The position numbers and the translations under genes are program-made. DNA of 64,000 nt, taken from contig JAIKZD010000053.1 in NCBI GenBank assembly GCA_024682555.1, positions 1 to 64,000 on the forward strand. Reading direction: 5' to 3'. Below, piece after piece: positions 1-7,553 of this stretch (within the stretch, counting starts at the first letter, position 1; the number at the start of each line of letters is the position of its first letter). Under the pieces are notes generated by a model. That model was not told the origin of the DNA. It saw only the letters and a program-made list of their open reading frames with translations, and did no database searches. Source of the stretch: Lachnospiraceae bacterium (GTDB taxonomy: Bacteria > Bacillota > Clostridia > Lachnospirales > Lachnospiraceae).

Positions 1-252
1 GCCAAGTCCTCCGATCTGGATGAGCAGAAGTATCACGGCCTTGCCGAAGAGACTCCAGTGGGTAGCGGTAACAACAACCGTAAGACCGGTAACACAGACC
101 GAAGTCGCAGCTGTAAAAAGTGCATCCGTAAAGCCGGTAAAGTGTCCGTCGGATGAAGATATGGGAAGCATAAGAATGATCGCTCCCAACAGGATAGCTG
201 AAAGAAAACTTAAAGGGATCAGTCTGACAGACGAAATCCTGTGTCTGAGCAT
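1..252 (-). CDS. TrkH/KtrB-family potassium transporter, N-terminal part (runs off the left edge)
   Basis: This minus-strand gene begins at ATG 252..250 and is cut by the window edge after 84 codons. The ORF track missed it because its stop is outside. The translation opens with a basic stretch and a hydrophobic helix (about residues 12-30), followed by 'FTAATSVCVTGLTVV', which is the first pore loop and selectivity-filter glycine of the TrkH/KtrB/HKT superfamily. These are membrane subunits of K+ (or Na+) uptake systems that pair with a TrkA/KtrA RCK subunit, which would be looked for outside the window. An AGGAGG lies 12 nt before the start, and a TTGACC-17-TACAAT promoter lies at 338..310 on the same strand. 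Family assignment is firm; TrkH versus KtrB is not decidable from this fragment. Confidence 0.85.
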   Translation of the reverse strand, partial: MLRHRISSVRLIPLSFLSAILLGAIILMLPISSSDGHFTGFTDALFTAATSVCVTGLTVVVTATHWSLFGKAVILLLIQIGGLG

Positions 253-309
253 GCGGTAATATCTCCTCCTGATACTGATGCCTGTGATTAATATGTCCAA
301 ACCTCATAT

Positions 310-338
310 ATTGTATGCATTTATGCCGGTATGGTCAA
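310..338 (-). promoter_or_regulatory. Promoter of the trkH-like gene
   Basis: Read on the minus strand there is TTGACC (338..333), a 17-nt spacer and TACAAT (315..310), about 55 nt before the start codon of the TrkH-like gene. It is divergent from the pfp promoter. Confidence 0.6.
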
Positions 339-351
339 TACTGTGGAATGA

Positions 352-389
352 GTTTGGATCCGGACCTGAACCGGGTTTGGATCCGGACC
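352..389 (+). repeat. 15-bp direct repeat upstream of the pfp promoter
   Basis: GTTTGGATCCGGACC occurs at 352-366 and again at 375-389, 23 nt apart, ending 9 nt before the -35 box of the pfp promoter. The rest of the 253-567 intergenic region holds the two divergent promoters and no credible gene; the 91-codon ORF at 278 has no ribosome binding site or recognisable motif. A pair of activator sites or a chance duplication are both possible. Confidence 0.6.
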
Positions 390-398
390 GCTGCAGCG

Positions 399-428
399 TT
401 GACAATACCGCTTTTTTGGTGGTAAAAT
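399..428 (+). promoter_or_regulatory. Promoter of pfp
   Basis: TTGACA at 399-404, an 18-nt spacer and TAAAAT at 423-428. This leaves a leader of roughly 130 nt before the pfp start codon; no riboswitch fold was recognised in it. Confidence 0.7.
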
Positions 429-567
429 CGCAAGTGCTGCAGAGCCGGTTCACTGATTCACAGGATATTCCGAATATAAGATCTTATCCTGGGTACAGAC
501 TGAGCCGTACAGTACCTGCAGAGGACAGATCAGGTCGTTGTTATAACAAATAAAAAGGAGAAAAAAC

Positions 568-2226
568 ATGAATCTTTCACCTCTTCAGAAAGCAAGATAT
601 GCTTACAAACCCAAGCTTCCCGGAATGTTAAGAAACGGTATTTCCGAGATATGCGTAAAGGACGGAGCAGCAACCGAAAGCGTTGCGGATCAGGATAAGA
701 TAAAGGCTCTCTTCCCCAATACTTACGGTAAGAACGAGATCACCTTTGAAAAAGGAACAAATACCTCTGCTGCAAAAAAGCAGGTAGTTGGCGTTATCCT
801 TTCGGGCGGACAGGCTCCCGGAGGACATAATGTTGTATGCGGTCTCTATGATGCCATCAAGGCTACGGATAAGAACAATGTGCTCCTTGGCTTCAAGGGC
901 GGTCCCAGCGGACTTATCGATGATGATTTTATAGAGTTTGATGATGAGTATATAGATGCTTTCCGTAATACCGGCGGTTTTGATATCATCGGATCCGGAC
1001 GTACCAAGCTCGAGACAGAGGAGCAGTTTAAGATCGTTACGGAGGTTGCTAAGAAGCACGGACTTACTGCGATCGTAATAATCGGCGGCGACGATTCAAA
1101 CACCAATGCAGCTGTTCTTGCCGAGTATATGGCAGCAAACAATACGGGAGTACAGGTTATCGGATGTCCGAAGACCATTGACGGCGATCTGAAGAATGAA
1201 GATATCGAGGCATCCTTCGGATTTGATACGGCTACAAAGACTTATTCCGAACTTATCGGAAATATCGAAAGAGATGCAAATTCAGCCAAGAAATACTGGC
1301 ATTTCATCAAGGTAATGGGAAGAAGCGCTTCACATGTTGCTCTTGAGTGTGCACTTGAGACACAGGCCAATATCTGCCTGATAGGTGAAGAAGTTGCGGC
1401 TAAGAAGATGTCACTTTCAGCCATAGCCGATTATATTGCCGATGCGGTTGAAAAGAGAGGAAATAACGGAGAGAACTTCGGTGTAGCCATCATTCCCGAG
1501 GGTATAGTCGAGTTCGTTCCCGAGTTCTCAATGCTTATAGCAGAGATAAACGAACTGCTTGCAGGAAAGAAGACCGAAGAATTCAATGCCCTTCCCGATT
1601 GGGATTCAAAGTATGAATATATTAAGAAGGGACTTTCAAAAGAGGCCTTTGATGTATTTAAGATCCTTCCGGATTTTGTACAGAAGCAGCTTTTCCTTGA
1701 GAGAGATCCTCACGGAAACGTTCAGGTATCACTGATCGAATCCGAAAAGCTCTTCTCTGCACTTGTAGCTGACAAGCTTAAGGAAAGAAAGGCAAACGGA
1801 TCATATAAGGGCAAGTTCGCAGCACAGCATCACTTCTTCGGTTACGAAGGAAGATGTGCCTTCCCTTCAAACTTTGATGCGGATTACTGCTATTCTCTCG
1901 GATATAATGCATTTATGCTCATCCAGTACGGTTATACCGGATATCTTTCAAAGGTTTCAAATCTTTCAAAGCCGGCTGAGGAATGGGTTGCAGGCGGAAT
2001 GCCCATCACCAAGATGATGAACATGGAGAGAAGAAACGGTGAGGATAAGCCGGTTATCAGAAAGGCTCTTGTAGAGCTTGACGGAAAGCCGTTTAAGTAT
2101 TTCTGCGAGCACAGGGATGAATGGGCAGTAAAGACAGCCTTTACCTATCCCGGAGCCATCCAGTATTTCGGACCTTCAGAGGTATGCGATCTTACCACAA
2201 GAACACTTGCTCTTGAGAAAGGCTGA
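568..2226 (+). CDS. pfp: Pyrophosphate-dependent 6-phosphofructokinase (PPi-PFK, long form)
   Basis: The enzyme phosphorylates fructose 6-phosphate using pyrophosphate, a reversible glycolytic step in the cytoplasm. At 552 residues it matches the long plant-beta/spirochaete/Clostridia type rather than the ~320-residue ATP enzyme. Visible motifs are 'GGDDSNT' (about residues 173-179) and '[10 protein letters not shown]' (about 201-210) with the catalytic TIDGD, and '[11 protein letters not shown]' (about 250). In this superfamily an Asp following GGD and the Lys before TIDGD mark pyrophosphate rather than ATP use. AAAAAGGAGA precedes ATG 568 by a normal distance. The gene is monocistronic, with a promoter at 399-428 and a probable terminator at 2393. 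Confidence 0.95.
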   Translation: MNLSPLQKARYAYKPKLPGMLRNGISEICVKDGAATESVADQDKIKALFPNTYGKNEITFEKGTNTSAAKKQVVGVILSGGQAPGGHNVVCGLYDAIKATDKNNVLLGFKGGPSGLIDDDFIEFDDEYIDAFRNTGGFDIIGSGRTKLETEEQFKIVTEVAKKHGLTAIVIIGGDDSNTNAAVLAEYMAANNTGVQVIGCPKTIDGDLKNEDIEASFGFDTATKTYSELIGNIERDANSAKKYWHFIKVMGRSASHVALECALETQANICLIGEEVAAKKMSLSAIADYIADAVEKRGNNGENFGVAIIPEGIVEFVPEFSMLIAEINELLAGKKTEEFNALPDWDSKYEYIKKGLSKEAFDVFKILPDFVQKQLFLERDPHGNVQVSLIESEKLFSALVADKLKERKANGSYKGKFAAQHHFFGYEGRCAFPSNFDADYCYSLGYNAFMLIQYGYTGYLSKVSNLSKPAEEWVAGGMPITKMMNMERRNGEDKPVIRKALVELDGKPFKYFCEHRDEWAVKTAFTYPGAIQYFGPSEVCDLTTRTLALEKG

Positions 2227-2297
2227 ATAGATCCTGACGGTCTGTCATATCCGGAGATGAACAGATATCCAAAAAAGATCAGATGTCCGGAGAATAA

Positions 2298-2368
2298 ATG
2301 ATATCCGGAGATGAAATGATATCCGGAGATGAAATGATATCCGGAAAGGAATGATATCCGGAGAAGAA
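2298..2368. repeat. Four-copy ~18-bp tandem repeat
   Basis: Units of the form ATGATATCCGGAGATGAA begin at 2298, 2316, 2334 and 2351 (periods 18, 18, 17); related partial units precede at about 2248 and 2282. The array lies between the pfp stop and the pfp terminator, so it would be part of the 3' untranslated RNA. The 60-codon minus-strand ORF over it (repeating ISFHLR) is a by-product of the repeat period being a multiple of three. Confidence 0.85.
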
Positions 2369-2392
2369 CCGGAAAAAAGCGATAAATATTCA

Positions 2393-2425
2393 GGGGACGG
2401 CGGATACCGTCCCCTGTTGTTATTC
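2393..2425 (+). terminator. Rho-independent terminator after pfp
   Basis: GGGGACGG (2393-2400), a 6-nt loop and CCGTCCCC (2407-2414) form a perfect 8-bp stem, followed by a T-rich TGTTGTTATT. The stem shares the GGGGACGG core seen near 40.06 and 42.16 kb. Confidence 0.65.
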
Positions 2426-2515
2426 AATGATCATAAAGCATAAATATTTCATATAAAAGCATTTCACATAAAAGCATATTTATATATATGGTTTACGTGA
2501 CAGATCCTTATTTGA

Positions 2516-3139
2516 TCATTTTGTAACCTTTTCAAAATCCGATGCGGGATGCTTGCATATCGGGCAGATAAAGTCATCGGGAAGATCTTCACCCACATAT
2601 TCGTATCCGCAGATCTTGCAGCGCCATACCGTCTGTCCGTCCGCTGTTTTTCCTACTGCCTCCGGCTTGGGCTTGATGTTTGACTGATAGTAGGTGTAGG
2701 TGGCCGAAGGAACATCGGAGAGTACATCCATGTCCGTAACATCGGCTATGAACAGGGTATGGGTCCCGAGATCCACTTCTTTTACAACCTTTGCGCAGAT
2801 GTAGGCATTGGTTCCTTCGGTTATTATCATGGTGTCGTTTGATGCCTTTTTGCAGGCAGTGAAGTCTGCAAATTTATCGACATCCCTTCCCGACTGGAAA
2901 CCGAAATGCTTAAACAGTTCAAAGCTTGCGGCCTCGCTTATCACGGAAACGGTGAAGATCCCCGTATCCCTTATCATGTCATGGGTATAGTTGCCTTTGT
3001 TTATGGCAACGGATATCCTGTTGGGTTCGCTGGTTACCTGAATTGCCGTGTTGGTGATGCAGCCGTTGTCCTTTCCGTCTCTGTTTGCACAGATCACAAA
3101 CAGACCGTAACTTAATGAATACATTGCTTTTTTGTCCAT
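2516..3139 (-). CDS. Flavin reductase-like protein with C-terminal rubredoxin domain (Hrb type)
   Basis: Residues 1 to about 160 form a split-barrel FMN-binding domain of the flavoredoxin/flavin reductase family ('GKDNGCITNTAIQVTSEP'). Residues about 172-203 form a short rubredoxin with iron-binding pairs CKIC (174-177) and CPIC (192-195). This architecture is that of high-molecular-weight rubredoxin (Hrb) of acetogenic Clostridia, which passes electrons from NAD(P)H to flavodiiron proteins in O2 or NO detoxification; the electron partner is not in the window. AAAAGGAGG precedes ATG 3139. It starts only 35 nt after the HD-domain gene on the same strand, so the two are probably co-transcribed. 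Confidence 0.9.
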   Translation of the reverse strand: MDKKAMYSLSYGLFVICANRDGKDNGCITNTAIQVTSEPNRISVAINKGNYTHDMIRDTGIFTVSVISEAASFELFKHFGFQSGRDVDKFADFTACKKASNDTMIITEGTNAYICAKVVKEVDLGTHTLFIADVTDMDVLSDVPSATYTYYQSNIKPKPEAVGKTADGQTVWRCKICGYEYVGEDLPDDFICPICKHPASDFEKVTK

Positions 3140-3174
3140 AGAATACCTCCTTTTAATCCTATGCTATATAAATC

Positions 3175-5952
3175 TTAATGTTTATTATCTTTTTTAAGCC
3201 TGCTCAAAGCCCAGGAAGCGATCTCGAGACAGCCTTCGGGACAATGGCGCAGGAAGATCCTGCTTATATCCTTATCTCCGGACGGACCTTTGTCAAAGAA
3301 GTAAGAGGTCCTGTCGATATCTCTCATGTATATCCATTTCTGCCCCTTTTCATCCTTTATATCCCCGGGTTCAGACCGGTACAGCATCAGACGGTCTATC
3401 ATCAGATCATCATCAACATCCTCCGAATATACGGTTTCGATGGTATATTCAAGTCTGAATCTGTCACCGCCTTCTTCAAATGTATAGAAGAAAACAGGAA
3501 TATCACCGCCTTCATCGGTATCCGTAAGCTCATATGTCCGGTAAAAATCCCTTATATGAACGGGAAGGAGAAAGGCAGTGTTTCCGTCAGCCTCAATCTC
3601 AGGGACGATCTCATAGACAAGACTCTCTTCCTTGTATTCACGGACCATGGATCCGCTCAGATCGTACTCTATCAGGCTCGCGGGCTTTAAGGTGTTAAGA
3701 TCTTCTACATGATCTATTTCCTTAAGTATTCTTTCGGCGCTTTCCGGATCGGGTTCATATATCTTCTTTTGCGGCAGATTGTACAGATTACACTCCTCAT
3801 CCAGGATCTTTAACAGAACTTCAATAACCTTAGAGGCAGGTATCTCAATGTAAGATGTAAGATCCACGGTCTCATCGTCATTCATGCTGCTGTTATAACG
3901 ATTCCTGAAATCCCTAGCCAATAGTGCGGGATCTTCATTGAGCCTGTCAAGATACCTCTGATCTATTCCTCCTTTGCACATTTCCATTCTTTCCTCATAT
4001 TCCCTGTCGGCTTCTTTTGCCGTAAGGAATCTTTTTTCGGAAAGAGTAAAATCATCATAATGTCTGCGTGCGAGAGGCTTCGGCTCATCCGTGTAAAATA
4101 CTCCGATACTGTCAAGTGAGCCGGATATGTTTTTTACTGCCTGAATATAGGAAAGCTGGGTGGCAAGAGAGGTGTTTTCAAAGAAATCAAACCTCTTTTT
4201 TGAATCATCCCCTTTTCTGCCGCAATAGAGCTTCTCGGCAAGATCGTAGATATTCATAAGCTTTATGTCGGAGAAGGAATGGTCACGGTATCTGTTATCC
4301 GAGCTGACCCTGGCACCGGTCATCAAGCCGCTCTGAGTTTTGTCTCCCTTAAAGAGATCATTAAGATTTAAGATCTTTTCTATGTCTTTGTAAAAGATAC
4401 ATCTGTATGATTCTTCCGAACCTGGCTTTATCTCCCATGTATCCGGTTTTTCCGAAAGCGGTCTGTAATCATCTGACGGATCAAAAAAGGCTTCTTTAGT
4501 CTCTTTTGTTTCTTTATTATCATATTCATAGCTCAGAAACTTCTTGAAGGTACCCGATATTACGGAATCAACCTTGCCGGAATCGGAAACGGAAACCGCC
4601 ATTTTATCTGCATCGAAAATATAGGTTGCACATACGGTTCCGTCCTGCTTATAGATGAATTCGCAGTTTGAAGCATGCAGCTGCTTCTTTGAATCCCTTC
4701 CGTATGAGGTACGGTCCCAGCACTGCAGTTCGTCACAGAGCATGAGCATATATGCAAGGGGATGCTCGTTCATGTCAAGAGCCCGTTTTATGCTGTTTCC
4801 GGAATCATCCGTATATTTGCGAAGTGCAAATTTGAAAAGGCTGTTATGCATTACTATGGCAGTCATGGCATCCATCCACAGATATCCGTCTTCTCCGTCC
4901 GGAAGGATGGTATCCGTGCCAAATATCGATATAAGTTTTCTGAAGAAGACGATCCCGCTGAAGAGTGCATGATCCATAAAATAATTGTATTTTGAAGGAT
5001 CGGTGGGCTTTGTGAGAAGGATCTCGTTAATTCCTTTTTCGGTAAGATTTCTTTCGGAAAGTCTTCTTGCAATGTGATGGGCAAGTACATCCGCTATGGT
5101 CTGTTCATCATTGTCTGCATCATTGTCTTCAAGAAAAGCTTTTGCAAGAAGGATGTATTCTGCATCGGAGAGCTTTGGTCTGTCAAACTCTTTGATGGTC
5201 TTTTTCAGGCTGATGAAATCATCAAGATTTTTGTAGGCAATAAAGGGAAGTGTCTTATATTCCACTTTATCTCCTTTATTGTCTATGCTGAAGTAAGTCT
5301 TTATCTGTTCAAAGGGTATTTCAAAAGGATATCCTATATCGTGAAACAGTGAGGTTATTCCCCAGAATTTAAGGAAATTTAAGGCAACGGTCTCCTCATC
5401 CGAATCCGTTTCGTAGTCCGGTCTCTTACCGTCAAAATAAGTTTTTTTGTAGGTATCTCTGTAGTTTTCATTATTATGGTAGATCGAAAGACCTGTCAGG
5501 AATACGTAGACCGAATGTGAATAATGATCTCTGTGTTTAAGCACAAGATTGCTGGCATTCGTTTCATAATTGGACAGCATCTCGATCAGCTTTTTGGCAA
5601 GGTTGTAATCGGAGATCTCAATGATATTTATAAAACAGAAATAAACATCAAAAGCGTCCTCCCTGCTTCCCGTCTCCATGAAGCGATGGATCGAATAATA
5701 GAGACTCATGAGATTTTCATCATAGGTATACGATTCATGTTTAGCTGTTGGAGTTTCATTGATCATGCAGCTGCATCTGTCCGATAAAAAGTACAGAACA
5801 TTTTTCTCGAGTTCAGATATCTTCTGAACTGCATCCCTGTGCTTTTCATGATCATGGATCCTTGACTCCAGCTTATCCGGAGAATACCTGAACATAAACT
5901 GATCGAAGTCGACGGCTCTGATCTTTACCCGTTTTTCCTTTATTCCGCTCAT
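3175..5952 (-). CDS. Large HD-domain protein, function unknown
   Basis: A soluble 925-residue protein without signal or membrane segments. Residues about 140-147 ('HRDHYSHS') and 'LFHDIGYP' at about 203-210 give the H...HD metal ligands of the HD phosphohydrolase superfamily. Further conserved-looking His/Asp positions follow: 'LAHHIARRL', 'AIVMHNSLF' and 'LMLCDELQCWDR', the last like the terminal Asp helix of HD enzymes. The remaining ~450 residues are acidic and not recognised. The substrate cannot be stated; HD proteins act on nucleotides, cyclic dinucleotides or (p)ppGpp. AAAGGAAA lies before ATG 5952. The next gene downstream is the Hrb flavoprotein, 35 nt away. Confidence 0.65.
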   Translation of the reverse strand: MSGIKEKRVKIRAVDFDQFMFRYSPDKLESRIHDHEKHRDAVQKISELEKNVLYFLSDRCSCMINETPTAKHESYTYDENLMSLYYSIHRFMETGSREDAFDVYFCFINIIEISDYNLAKKLIEMLSNYETNASNLVLKHRDHYSHSVYVFLTGLSIYHNNENYRDTYKKTYFDGKRPDYETDSDEETVALNFLKFWGITSLFHDIGYPFEIPFEQIKTYFSIDNKGDKVEYKTLPFIAYKNLDDFISLKKTIKEFDRPKLSDAEYILLAKAFLEDNDADNDEQTIADVLAHHIARRLSERNLTEKGINEILLTKPTDPSKYNYFMDHALFSGIVFFRKLISIFGTDTILPDGEDGYLWMDAMTAIVMHNSLFKFALRKYTDDSGNSIKRALDMNEHPLAYMLMLCDELQCWDRTSYGRDSKKQLHASNCEFIYKQDGTVCATYIFDADKMAVSVSDSGKVDSVISGTFKKFLSYEYDNKETKETKEAFFDPSDDYRPLSEKPDTWEIKPGSEESYRCIFYKDIEKILNLNDLFKGDKTQSGLMTGARVSSDNRYRDHSFSDIKLMNIYDLAEKLYCGRKGDDSKKRFDFFENTSLATQLSYIQAVKNISGSLDSIGVFYTDEPKPLARRHYDDFTLSEKRFLTAKEADREYEERMEMCKGGIDQRYLDRLNEDPALLARDFRNRYNSSMNDDETVDLTSYIEIPASKVIEVLLKILDEECNLYNLPQKKIYEPDPESAERILKEIDHVEDLNTLKPASLIEYDLSGSMVREYKEESLVYEIVPEIEADGNTAFLLPVHIRDFYRTYELTDTDEGGDIPVFFYTFEEGGDRFRLEYTIETVYSEDVDDDLMIDRLMLYRSEPGDIKDEKGQKWIYMRDIDRTSYFFDKGPSGDKDISRIFLRHCPEGCLEIASWALSRLKKDNKH

Positions 5953-6136
5953 TTATGTATTTTCCTTTCGGTTATTCTTTATTTCTTTGATTCATTTTTC
6001 CGGATTTATATCACGAATAATACTATTGAAACTACCATAAATCTTTATTTCGAACTCTTTTTTGAATCATTATTCTGAATTTTTTCCCGGATCCGGCCCC
6101 GGTCCCCTCATTATCGGTCCCATTATTCCGATGATA

Positions 6137-6145
6137 TGGTATAAT
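6137..6145 (+). promoter_or_regulatory. Extended -10 promoter of the GMP synthase gene
   Basis: TGGTATAAT (TG-N-TATAAT) at 6137-6145; no good -35 box is visible 17 nt upstream. It gives a leader of about 75 nt. The leader contains the small GGCC...GGCC hairpin near 6157-6172 but not the conserved purine-riboswitch core. Confidence 0.5.
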
Positions 6146-6226
6146 ACCCTTGCGATGGCCGCTTACGGGGCCTTGTATGATCACAGATCAGAATTCATTA
6201 TATCATATTTAAGATGGGAGAACATT

Positions 6227-7240
6227 ATGGCAGACTCAAGAAGCGATTATTATTCAAACAGTGAAAACATCAGACCCGATTCCATGGAGAGGATCGAGAC
6301 AAAGGAACAGGCAGACAGATTCATCGATGAGCAGATCGGACTCATAAGAAAGCAGGTAGGCGACGGGAAGGTACTGCTTGCACTTTCCGGCGGAGTGGAT
6401 TCGTCCGTTGTTGCGGCACTGCTCATTAAGGCCATCGGGGATCAGCTCACCTGTATCCATGTTAACCACGGCCTGATGCGTAAGGGCGAGAGCGAGATGG
6501 TAATAGATGTGTTCAAAAAGCAGCTTCATGCAAATCTCATATATATCGATGCAACGGACAGATTTCTTGATCTGCTTGCCGGGGTATCGGATCCCGAGCA
6601 GAAGAGAAAGATAATTGGCGGCGAGTTCATAAAGGTCTTTGATGAAGAGGCCGCAAAGATAGAAGGTGTGGGCTTCCTCGGACAGGGAACCATCTATCCC
6701 GATATCCTCGAGAGCAAGGACGGTATCAAGGCTCATCATAATGTGGGCGGCCTTCCGGAAGAGGTTAAGATGGAGCTTGTGGAACCCCTGAAGCTTTTAT
6801 TCAAGGACGAGGTAAGAGTAGTGGGAGCGGCCCTTGGGCTTCCCGATGAAATGGTAAACCGTCAGCCCTTCCCGGGACCGGGTCTCGGAGTAAGGTGTAC
6901 GGGAGCCATCACAAGAGACCGTCTGAATGCGCTTCGTGAATCCGATGCTATCCTTCGTGAGGAATTCAAAAAGGCAGGACTTGATAAAAAGGTATGGCAG
7001 TATTTCACCGTTGTGCCCGATATGAAGGCTACAGGCGTAAAGGATGGGAAAAGAGCCTTTGAGTGGGTATGCATAATCCGCGCAGTTAATACAAAGGATG
7101 CAATGACGGCAGCCATTGAAAGGATCGACTGGGAGCTGCTTGAAAAGATCTCATACAGGATCACCCATGAGGTGGAGGGAATCAACAGATGTCTCTATGA
7201 TGTTACGGCAAAACCCACCGGGACAATTGAATTCGAGTGA
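6227..7240 (+). CDS. guaA: GMP synthase, ATP-pyrophosphatase and dimerisation domains only (no glutaminase)
   Basis: Converts XMP to GMP by adenylation and amidation. The translation from ATG 6227 (GGGAG 6 nt upstream) is 337 residues. It contains the PP-loop 'LSGGVDSS' (53-60), '[12 protein letters not shown]' and a C-terminal dimerisation domain ending 'KPTGTIEFE', close to the usual TIEWE end. The ORF track begins at 6062, but the extra 55 residues have no ribosome binding site and read like leader sequence. The class-I glutaminase domain (about 200 residues, Cys-His-Glu) that precedes this part in most bacterial GuaA proteins is absent, and upstream lies a gene on the other strand. The enzyme must therefore use free ammonia or a separate glutaminase subunit, as in archaea. 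Confidence 0.9.
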   Translation: MADSRSDYYSNSENIRPDSMERIETKEQADRFIDEQIGLIRKQVGDGKVLLALSGGVDSSVVAALLIKAIGDQLTCIHVNHGLMRKGESEMVIDVFKKQLHANLIYIDATDRFLDLLAGVSDPEQKRKIIGGEFIKVFDEEAAKIEGVGFLGQGTIYPDILESKDGIKAHHNVGGLPEEVKMELVEPLKLLFKDEVRVVGAALGLPDEMVNRQPFPGPGLGVRCTGAITRDRLNALRESDAILREEFKKAGLDKKVWQYFTVVPDMKATGVKDGKRAFEWVCIIRAVNTKDAMTAAIERIDWELLEKISYRITHEVEGINRCLYDVTAKPTGTIEFE

Positions 7241-7275
7241 TAGTTGCCTCTGCTTTTTCTGATAATCAAATTGTA

Positions 7276-7320
7276 TTCCGATGCCGGAAGTCTGTAACCC
7301 AGCGGCCACCGGCATCGGAA
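7276..7320. other. 12-bp perfect inverted repeat downstream of guaA
   Basis: TTCCGATGCCGG (7276-7287) and CCGGCATCGGAA (7309-7320) are exact reverse complements with a 21-nt loop, 36 nt after the guaA stop. No clear T-run follows on either strand, so it is not a textbook terminator; it may stabilise the mRNA 3' end. Confidence 0.7.
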
Positions 7321-7412
7321 ATTCAAAAAAATCAGATCGCGATGCCAAAAGCCAATACTGCGAGCCAACGTTGACCAAACCTGATCATCATGCTAATATA
7401 CAGTCAGGAAAC

Positions 7413-7453
7413 AAAGGCGTTTCATCTTTTAATGGATGAACGCCTTTTTTGTT
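7413..7453 (+). terminator. Rho-independent terminator
   Basis: AAAGGCGTTTCATC pairs with GATGAACGCCTTT (one bulged base), and the 3' arm merges into TTTTTTG. It lies just before the duplicated start region of the next gene. Confidence 0.75.
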
Positions 7454-7553
7454 GTGACAGGAAGTAAACCATATGGCAGCACTAGACAGAATAAAGAGTG
7501 GTTTTGTTGTGATCGGAGGAAAATCATATGGCAGCATTTGACAGAATAAAGAG
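7447..7553 (+). repeat. Tandem 55-bp duplication of a translation start region
   Basis: About 50 nt beginning TTTTGTTGTGA at 7447 recurs at 7502 with a period of 55. Each copy carries a Shine-Dalgarno-like stretch, ATGGCAGCA and GACAGAATAAAGAG. The second copy is the real start of the PEP-binding-domain gene (ATG 7528). The first copy (ATG 7473) opens a 22-codon frame that starts MAALDRIKSG and ends at a TGA inside the second copy, overlapping the true start. Confidence 0.9.

Noticed and set aside
20-259. 79-codon plus-strand ORF at the left edge
   Set aside because: It is the antisense shadow of the TrkH-like gene, whose minus-strand translation has a clear pore-loop motif.
278-553. 91-codon plus-strand ORF between the trkH-like gene and pfp
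   Set aside because: It spans both divergent promoters and the 15-bp repeats, has no ribosome binding site and no recognisable motif.
3178-3690. 170-codon plus-strand ORF
   Set aside because: Antisense to the HD-domain gene; composition is that of a shadow frame.
6146-6226. Purine riboswitch in the guaA leader
   Set aside because: The conserved loop-loop and core nucleotides of the purine aptamer are not present; only a short GC hairpin is seen.
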